This document shows, piece by piece, positions 58,345 through 64,000 of a stretch of 64,000 nucleotides of DNA (the first letter of the stretch is position 1; every line of letters begins with the position of its first letter). A program made the translations under genes and the position numbers. Origin of the DNA: Rhodoferax sp. (GTDB taxonomy: Bacteria; Pseudomonadota; Gammaproteobacteria; Burkholderiales; Burkholderiaceae_C). The stretch lies in assembly GCF_028689295.1 (NCBI RefSeq), contig NZ_JAQTWL010000011.1, positions 53,580 through 117,579 on the forward strand, given 5' to 3'. The notes beneath the pieces are model-generated. The model saw nothing but the letters and a program-made list of their open reading frames with translations. It did no database searches and was not told where the DNA came from.

Positions 58345-59126
58345 GCTACCAGACCACCTTCGCGCAAGCCTTGCTGAACCCGGAGTTGCCTTGCCCCGGC
58401 TGCTTGACCACCTGTAACGGCTCGGACCCCGCCACGCGTTTTGCGGTCTATCGCAACAATGTCACGGTGTCGCTGATCGACGCGCTGGCTGACACCTTTC
58501 CTGTCGTGCAAGAAATGGTGGGTGAAGATTTCTTTCGCGCCATGGCCAAGGTGTTTGTGCAGGCCCAGCCGCCGCGTTCGCGCCTCATGGCGTATTACGG
58601 GGACCAGTTCGCTGATTTTGTCAGCAGCTTCCCACCTGCCGCGTTGGTGCCATATCTGGCCGATGTCGCACGCCTGGAAATGGCCCGGGTTCAGGCTTAC
58701 CACGCGGCGGATGTGCCACCCATCAACACCGACATCTTGCACCATGCGCTGGCCGAGCCGGAGCAACTCACGGTGTTGAGCCTGGTGTTGCACCCGTCGG
58801 TGCAGGTGCTGTCGTCGCCCTATGCCATTGATTCGCTGTGGGCGGCGCATCAGGGGGCGCTGTGCATCAGCACGGTCGATCCCGACGTGCCCCAGGCGGT
58901 GCTGGTCTTCAGGCACGGGCTCGACGTGGACACGCTGGCATTGGACGCTGCCACGGCGCTGTTTGTCACCCGCCTGCAAGACGGTGTGAGCCTGCTGGTG
59001 GCCACGGGCGAAGCCAGCACGATGGATGCCGAGTTCGATTTGACCCACACCCTGGGCTTGTTGCTGCGTTGGCAGCTCATCACCCACACCACCTTCGGAG
59101 CCCCACCTCATGAACACACGCACTGA
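58341..59126 (+). CDS. bufC: DUF2063 RiPP partner protein
   Basis: 261-residue DUF2063 protein, the constant partner of DUF692 enzymes, thought to help recognise the precursor. The N-terminal domain is [61 protein letters not shown]. The C-terminal half is less conserved. The ATG overlaps the bufB stop and the stop region overlaps the doxX start by 17 bp, so translation is coupled. Two Cys pairs near the N-terminus (PCPGC and TTC) may bind metal. Cytoplasmic. Confidence 0.9.
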   Translation: MSYQTTFAQALLNPELPCPGCLTTCNGSDPATRFAVYRNNVTVSLIDALADTFPVVQEMVGEDFFRAMAKVFVQAQPPRSRLMAYYGDQFADFVSSFPPAALVPYLADVARLEMARVQAYHAADVPPINTDILHHALAEPEQLTVLSLVLHPSVQVLSSPYAIDSLWAAHQGALCISTVDPDVPQAVLVFRHGLDVDTLALDAATALFVTRLQDGVSLLVATGEASTMDAEFDLTHTLGLLLRWQLITHTTFGAPPHEHTH

Positions 59127-59631
59127 ACCCTTGAGCGCCACATCAGCGCGTGGTTTGATCCCCAATTTGATGCAGCGCTTTGTCGCCGTCTGCACGCGCA
59201 TTCCCCATACGCTGGTGGCGTTGTTGGCACGCTTCTCGATTGCAGCGGTATTCTGGAAGTCCGGTGAGACCAAAATCCAGGGTTTTGCCATCGACATCGT
59301 CAACCAGGAATTCACGCTGGGCTGGCCGCGCCTGTCGGACTCGGTGGTGGATTTGTTCCGCGAAGAATACCAGCTGCCCATGATCCCGCCGGAAATTGCC
59401 GCCACAATGGCCGCCTTTGCCGAGCATTTTTTACCGCTGCTGCTCTTGCTCGGGCTGGCCACCCGCCTGTCTGCGCTGGCGCTGCTGGGCATGACGCTGA
59501 CCATCCAGTTGTTCGTTTATCCCGACGCCTATCCCACCCACGGCACCTGGGCCGCCGTGCTGTTGCTGCTGATGGTGAACGGCGCGGGCAAACTGTCGCT
59601 GGACCACTGGATCGCGCGGCGCTACACCTGA
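59110..59631 (+). CDS. DoxX-family membrane protein of the bufferin operon
   Basis: 173-residue inner-membrane protein of the DoxX/terminal-oxidase-associated family. Four helices can be drawn: VALLARFSIAAVFWKSGETK (with the conserved F-x-x-S/A-G-x-x-K), MAAFAEHFLPLLLLLGLATRLSALALLGMTLTIQLFVYP, and WAAVLLLLMVNGAGKLSLDHW. DoxX genes end most DUF2282-DUF692-DUF2063 operons; role unknown, perhaps quinone- or thiol-linked electron transfer. It overlaps bufC by 17 bp. The track start is kept. Confidence 0.88.
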   Translation: MNTRTEPLSATSARGLIPNLMQRFVAVCTRIPHTLVALLARFSIAAVFWKSGETKIQGFAIDIVNQEFTLGWPRLSDSVVDLFREEYQLPMIPPEIAATMAAFAEHFLPLLLLLGLATRLSALALLGMTLTIQLFVYPDAYPTHGTWAAVLLLLMVNGAGKLSLDHWIARRYT

Positions 59632-59641
59632 GAAAGTCACC

Positions 59642-60433
59642 ATGAACTCGGTATTGAACTGGCTCGGTGGGCGCCTTGCGCGCTACCTGGCCCGGGATGT
59701 GCACGTTCATTCAGCCGTGCCGGCCACGTCGCCAGAGCGGCTGCTGGCCACCTTGCGACCTGGCGACGTGCTGCTGGTCGAGGGCCACAGCCGCGTCAGC
59801 AGCGCCATCAAATACCTGACGCAGTCCACCTGGTCGCACGCCGCGCTGTATGTCGGGCCGGCGCTGCTTGGCGACAGCAACGCGCCCCCAGACCATTGTT
59901 TTGTGGAAGCCGACACCGTCAGCGGCGTGCGCAGCGTGGGCATTGACGCCTTTGCCGGCATGCACACGCGCATTTGTCGCCCGCTCGGCCTGAGCCCCGA
60001 AGAAAGCCAAAAACTGACCGCGTTTGCCATCGCCCGCATTGGCAGCCAATACGATTTGCGCAACGTCATCGACTTGGCGCGCTACCTGTTTCCCACGCCC
60101 CCGGTGCCGCAGCGCTTTCGGCGCAAGATGCTGGCGCTGGGCAGTGGTGACCCAACCCGCGCCATTTGCTCGACCCTGATCGCACAGGCGTTCCAGTCGA
60201 TTCGTTACCCGATCCTGCCCGTCACGGTGCTTGCAAACGACGACCGGCCCGATTGCCCGGATTGTGTCAGCGAGATTCTGAGCGTTCGCCACCACAGCCT
60301 GTTTGCGCCACGCGACTTCGACGTGTCGCCGTATTTCCAGGTGATCAAACCCACCGTCGAGGCCGGTTTTGACTTTCATGCCTTGAAGTGGGGTGAGCAG
60401 GTGGGTGGGTTGGTGGATTCGAATTTCGATTGA
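59642..60433 (+). CDS. YiiX/YebB-like permuted NlpC/P60 (papain-like) hydrolase
   Basis: 263 residues. The catalytic His is in STWSHAALYVG, the RPGDVLLVEGHSRVSSAIKYLTQ beta start is the YiiX-type fold, and the Cys is in RAICSTLIAQAF. His-before-Cys order marks the circularly permuted NlpC/P60 (PF05708) group that cleaves amide or ester bonds of peptides or lipids. No signal peptide. It begins 10 bp after doxX and may be co-transcribed, though it is not a standard bufferin gene. The C-terminal coding sequence TCGAATTTCGA recurs 325 bp later. Confidence 0.85.
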   Translation: MNSVLNWLGGRLARYLARDVHVHSAVPATSPERLLATLRPGDVLLVEGHSRVSSAIKYLTQSTWSHAALYVGPALLGDSNAPPDHCFVEADTVSGVRSVGIDAFAGMHTRICRPLGLSPEESQKLTAFAIARIGSQYDLRNVIDLARYLFPTPPVPQRFRRKMLALGSGDPTRAICSTLIAQAFQSIRYPILPVTVLANDDRPDCPDCVSEILSVRHHSLFAPRDFDVSPYFQVIKPTVEAGFDFHALKWGEQVGGLVDSNFD

Positions 60434-60754
60434 TGCGGTGGCGCCGCGGTGCCTTGCACTGGTCGGCCATGCAGCGTAACCGGAAATACGGTGATCCGAA
60501 TTGACCGCCAGATAGCGGGCATTGCTTCCAGTAGTTCAGCGACAGCAGTGTGGTCGCAAATTCAATCAAAGAGACACCCGGACTCGACCAGGAGCTGCCG
60601 CCCAAGCCAGATCCTCCATTGCCGACATTGGCGCAGACGAATTCCAGATAGCTGACATTGAACGGTGCCGACGATCTCTCACCGCCGGGTTTCCGGTGTG
60701 TCTCTTTTGTTGTCGTACGCCAGGATTCGATGAGGTTTTCAAATCGAATTTCGA
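60419..60754. other. Non-coding stretch with direct and inverted repeats, possible small insertion
   Basis: The 352 bp after the YiiX-like gene contain no gene I can support. The 11-mer TCGAATTTCGA occurs at 60419-60429 (inside the YiiX C-terminus) and at 60744-60754. Inside, AAAGAGACACCCGG (60568-60581) faces CCGGTGTGTCTCTTT (60693-60707), an inverted repeat with one indel. This could be a degenerate miniature element, or chance. Confidence 0.35.
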
Positions 60755-60785
60755 CTTCAAACTTCAAACGGCCAGTAGTGTTACC

Positions 60786-63356
60786 TCATCCCGGCTTCAC
60801 ATATTCCTCAAAGTCGACCACTGGCAGCGGCCGACTAAACAGGTAGCCCTGATAGGCATGACAGCCCTGACCGACGAGAAAGTCCCGCTGCGCTTCACTC
60901 TCCACCCCTTCGGCGATCACCGCCAGCCCCAGGCTCTGCGCCAGGGCGATGATGGTGCGGCAGATTGCGGCGTCGTTCGGGTCGGTGAGAATATCACGCA
61001 CGAAGGACTGGTCGATCTTCAGTTGAAACAGGGGCAAGCGCTTGAGGTAGGCGAGTGACGAATAACCGGTGCCAAAATCATCTAGCGAGAAACTCACCCC
61101 CCTGGCCTTGAGGGCGTTCATTTTCTCGATGATCTCTTCCACATGATCGAGCAGTAGGGTTTCCGTCAATTCCAGTTTCAGAAGGTGTGGATCAGCGCCG
61201 CTGTGATTGAGTGCGTCCATCACCTGATCGACAAAATCTGTGTGACGAATTTGACGCGCGCTGACATTCACCGCGATGGTGAGATGGGCCATCTGAGGCC
61301 GGGCAGCCCAGAGCGCCAGTTGAGCACAGGCCGTCTCCAGCACCCAGCTGCCCAGGGGCAGGATCAGGCCGGTGTCTTCGGCCAGAGGGATGAACTCTGC
61401 AGGCGACACCATGCCGCGCTCGGCATGCTGCCAGCGCACCAGCGCCTCGGCGCCGGTCGGGCGGCCATTACCGTCCACTTGTGGCTGGTAATGAAGGACG
61501 AACCGTTGCTGAGTCACCGCCTCGCGCAACTCGACCTCGAGCGCAGCGCGAGCAGTCACGACGGTTTGCATCGCCGGATCGAAAAAGCGCAACGTATTGC
61601 GGCCGGCCGCCTTGGACTGGTACATGGCCAGATCGGCCTGCTTGAGCAGTTCCTCGATGGTGTTTTGGTGGCCGCCGAACAGGGTGACGCCGATGCTGGG
61701 CGTGCTGTGGTTCACAAAATCAGCCAGAACGTAGGGCTGATTGAGGGCGGCGAGAATCTTTTCGCCCCCCTTCTTGGCCTGGCTGGCGGCCTCCTCGGAG
61801 TTCTCGGCCAGACCCTCGAGCATCACCACGAACTCATCGCCGCCCAGGCGGGCGACCGTGTCGCCCTCGCGCACGCAGTTGACCAGGCGTTGCGCCACTT
61901 GTTGCAGCAGCAGATCGCCCTTGTCGTGGCCCAGGGTATCGTTCAAGGTTTTGAAGTTATCCAGGTCGATCAGCAGTACCGCCCCGCGGCGGCGGCGGCG
62001 CGCGCTGGAGGCCAGCGCCTGATGCAGGCGGTCCATCAGCAGGCGCCGGTTAGGCAGTGCAGTGAGCGGATCAGAGAAAGCCAGGAGCTCGATCCGGTCC
62101 TGCGCCTGTTTGTGCAGTGTGATGTCGGAGAAGCTGCCGACGTAGTTGGTGACGCTTTCGTTCTCATCGAGTACCGCTGTGATAGCGAGCCACAGGGGGA
62201 AGACCTCGCCATTTTTACGCCGGTCCCAGATTTCGCCCTGCCAGTACTTGTCGCGATGGATGATTTCCCACATGGTCTGGTAGAACGCATCGTCGTGACG
62301 CCCGGACCCGAGCATAGAAGGCGTCTGGCCGACCGCCTCATTTTGAGTGTAGCCGGTGATTTGGGTGAACGCCCTGTTAGCCCGCAGAATGCGCTTGTTG
62401 GCATCGGTGATGACCATGCCTTCCTGGGATTCAAAGGCGGTGGCGGCGACGCGCAGATCGGCCTGCGCCTGCTTGTGGGCACTAATATCGGAAATGGTAC
62501 CGATGAACAGCTTCCGGTCATTTAACTGGGTTTCATAAACCCTCAGTTCGATGTCAAAGCAGGAACCGTCTTTGCGCTGCCCCATCACCTCGTTTCGGTG
62601 GTCGATGATCTTCTTGATGCCGGTCTGACCGTAATTGGCGAGGTAGCCGTCGTGTTCGCCCCGGAAAGGCTCGGGCATCAGCATCTTGACGTTATTGCCA
62701 ACGACTTCCGCGGCGCAGTAACCGAACATCTGTTGGGCTGACTGATTGAAGGACTCGACGATGCCCCGTTCGGACATCGTAATCACCCCGCTCTGAACGC
62801 CTTCCAGGACCACGCGCTGACGTGTTTTGATGTCGCGCAACTGGAGATTGCGCTTAAATCCAACATTGACCACATTAAGAACGTAGCCGAAAACTCCAGC
62901 GACGCAAATGAGCGTTGCCGGCCACTCGGTATGCGGTGACAGCTGAAATCCGTAGACACCGATCCACATGAGTGCGCCAACCAGCAAGGCCAGGACGGAT
63001 TGCGCTGCGCCACGCCAGCCCTTGGCTGCCACGCTATTGATCAGATTGGCCAGAATTGCGGCGAAGCTCAACCAGATCGAGAACTTCAGGGCCGCGGCAA
63101 ACATGCCAAGGAGTACGGAGTCAATCAGCAGATTGTTGGCCTCAGTTTCAACCGGTTTGTCCGCCCTGCTGGCACGCCAATACTGAACATGGGGGTAGAC
63201 CAGAAAAAACAGTCCCAGAAAAATCCATACAGAAGGGCTGTAGCCCTTGCCGTGGATGTGTAGACCTGCCGCCACAAATGCCAGTGCGAAAGAAATCGCG
63301 CGCGCACGATAGTGCATGCGCACCAACCAAGATTTCCTGACTGGTGGCGCTGTCAC
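60786..63356 (-). CDS. MASE2-PAS-PAS-GGDEF-EAL cyclic-di-GMP signalling protein
   Basis: About 856 residues. The N-terminal MASE2 membrane sensor (RARAISFALAFVAAGLHIHGKGYSP through LLGMFAAALKFSIWLSFAAILANLI, about five helices) is followed by PAS domains (VLEGVQSGVITMSERGIVESF and ATAFESQEGMVITDANKRI). A GGDEF domain with RLGGDEF near 504 and an EAL domain with EALVRW near 638, ELTETLLLDH, DDFGTGYSSL, QLKIDQSFV and AEGVES complete it. Both catalytic cores look intact. The upstream end offers TTG, GTG (used here, GGAAG 8 nt away) or ATG (63317) starts; the choice is uncertain. It is a membrane protein responding to unknown signals. Confidence 0.92.
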   Translation of the reverse strand: MTAPPVRKSWLVRMHYRARAISFALAFVAAGLHIHGKGYSPSVWIFLGLFFLVYPHVQYWRASRADKPVETEANNLLIDSVLLGMFAAALKFSIWLSFAAILANLINSVAAKGWRGAAQSVLALLVGALMWIGVYGFQLSPHTEWPATLICVAGVFGYVLNVVNVGFKRNLQLRDIKTRQRVVLEGVQSGVITMSERGIVESFNQSAQQMFGYCAAEVVGNNVKMLMPEPFRGEHDGYLANYGQTGIKKIIDHRNEVMGQRKDGSCFDIELRVYETQLNDRKLFIGTISDISAHKQAQADLRVAATAFESQEGMVITDANKRILRANRAFTQITGYTQNEAVGQTPSMLGSGRHDDAFYQTMWEIIHRDKYWQGEIWDRRKNGEVFPLWLAITAVLDENESVTNYVGSFSDITLHKQAQDRIELLAFSDPLTALPNRRLLMDRLHQALASSARRRRRGAVLLIDLDNFKTLNDTLGHDKGDLLLQQVAQRLVNCVREGDTVARLGGDEFVVMLEGLAENSEEAASQAKKGGEKILAALNQPYVLADFVNHSTPSIGVTLFGGHQNTIEELLKQADLAMYQSKAAGRNTLRFFDPAMQTVVTARAALEVELREAVTQQRFVLHYQPQVDGNGRPTGAEALVRWQHAERGMVSPAEFIPLAEDTGLILPLGSWVLETACAQLALWAARPQMAHLTIAVNVSARQIRHTDFVDQVMDALNHSGADPHLLKLELTETLLLDHVEEIIEKMNALKARGVSFSLDDFGTGYSSLAYLKRLPLFQLKIDQSFVRDILTDPNDAAICRTIIALAQSLGLAVIAEGVESEAQRDFLVGQGCHAYQGYLFSRPLPVVDFEEYVKPG

Positions 63357-63880
63357 CAAACTGGCTTCCAGTAACAGGAGTTCGGCTTTGTTTGGCGATC
63401 TGCTTCAGGCAGGCAGACCAAGTCAGGATGACGTCGGTGAAATGCGATGGCCATGGCCCATACGAAAACTGGAGTTGACACTTCTACTGCCCGAATTTTG
63501 AGGATTGATCCGTGTTGAGATGAGCTTGAAGCACGGGTGCTTTCCTTGCATGCAGTTTCAATTCTAAACCGGTGAGCCGAAAAACAGCATCGCACTGAAG
63601 TCTCGGCTGCAAAGGACTGTAGATGATCAGGACTTGCCTCACAGTCAGAAACTGCGATGAACAGATTAAGCGCTGCGCTGCAGTCCGTCAGCGGGAGAAA
63701 TGGGCCACCTGCAGCGAACAGCCGCTTTGGCTTCTGCGACGACGCCGCCGAATGTCAGGTTCGCCTGCAACCTGTGTCAGCTCCGGGCACGTTGCCGAAT
63801 GCCACGAACGACTTCTGTCTGGGGTTGAGTTGGCCCACCGTAAAGCTGCCTGTCATTTGCACCCGTTTTGGGTCTTGGAT
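63357..63880. other. Intergenic region without a supportable gene
   Basis: 524 bp between the MASE2 protein and the IS30-type transposase end. ORFs in the track here are short, overlap each other and show no family motif. Part of it probably belongs to the IS30-type element's non-coding end, but its terminal inverted repeat could not be fixed without the other end. Confidence 0.6.
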
Positions 63881-64000
63881 TCAACCGGTCGATGCAACAA
63901 GTTGGCTGAATTGTTCAGCAGGCGTTTCGTAGTTTAGAGTTTTCCGAGGCCTCTCATTGAGCTTCCTGGCCACTGCATTTAGCTGTGCTTGTGTGTAATT
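63881..64000 (-). CDS. IS30-family transposase, C-terminal fragment cut by window edge
   Basis: Open reading frame missing from the track because it runs off the window. The last 39 codons read NYTQAQLNAVARKLNERPRK then TLNYETPAEQFSQLVASTG and stop. The pattern LN.VA..LN.RPRKTL.Y.TP.E is the C-terminus of IS30-family DDE transposases. The rest lies beyond position 64000, so intactness cannot be judged. It marks the right edge of the window as a mobile-element boundary. Confidence 0.85.
   Translation of the reverse strand, partial: NYTQAQLNAVARKLNERPRKTLNYETPAEQFSQLVASTG

Overview
The window looks like a chromosomal segment of a Burkholderiales bacterium, most likely Comamonadaceae of the Rhodoferax/Polaromonas/Variovorax type. 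This is inferred from the high GC, the protein families and their combinations (TIGR04348/EgtB-like/SelD, DUF2282-DUF692-DUF2063, BON/CsbD/DUF883 stress genes). No rRNA, tRNA or CRISPR array was seen, and no database search was possible. About 62 protein genes fill it tightly. Many overlap by ATGA or GTGA, so several operons can be drawn with confidence.

Layout. 0.1-5.6 kb: aconitase and a Lon-family protease with an AAA domain. 5.7-9.7 kb: a PAS-PAS-GGDEF-EAL protein, a receiver-PAS protein and a Crp/Fnr-type regulator, ending in two copies of a REP-like hairpin. 9.8-15 kb: envelope and stress genes (glycine-zipper lipoprotein, BON lipoproteins, phospholipase D/cardiolipin synthase, AsmA, a half-length CsbD). 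15.2-18.9 kb: a hydrolase, an OmpA-like porin and a secreted protein with Ig-like domains and a DUF3494 ice-binding-type domain. 19.2-30.1 kb: proteostasis and ion homeostasis (BON-Hsp20-Lon operon, Ca2+ P-type ATPase with CaCA exchanger, CbpA/CbpM, AI-2E family permease, YqjD/YqjE-like and DUF1328 small membrane proteins). 30.3-34.9 kb: a kinase-like protein, a DMT exporter with two TIGR04282/TIGR04283 glycosyltransferases, a HAD dehalogenase and an AhpD-like protein.

35.1-44.6 kb is the first highlight. An ECF sigma factor with a zinc-type anti-sigma is followed by senA-senB-senC, a selenoneine cassette (C-Se bond-forming EgtB homologue, selenosugar synthase, selenophosphate synthetase fused to an FAD oxidoreductase). 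It converges on gor-egtD-egtB (glutathione reductase-like, hercynine methyltransferase, ergothioneine sulfoxide synthase). The locus should make hercynine once and route it to both the sulfur and the selenium antioxidant.

48.2-60.4 kb is the second highlight. One operon encodes an unusual secreted c-type cytochrome flanked by NPCAAK cysteine repeats, plus DUF6969, DUF302 and a YeeE/YedE transporter. A second is a bufferin-type RiPP operon (bufA-bufB-bufC-doxX). Between them lie a LysR-controlled oxidoreductase group, two paralogous AraC regulators, and YHS-domain and glutaredoxin genes.

Reading the intergenic regions by eye, I found the same bipartite element GTAAGAA-N14-CG(A/T)C(T/C)A, with identical spacing, upstream of the sigma factor, the cysteine-repeat cytochrome and the bufferin precursor. 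I infer that the sigma/anti-sigma pair controls both metal/thiol-related operons and itself. The window ends with a MASE2-PAS-GGDEF-EAL protein and the C-terminus of an IS30-family transposase cut by the window edge.
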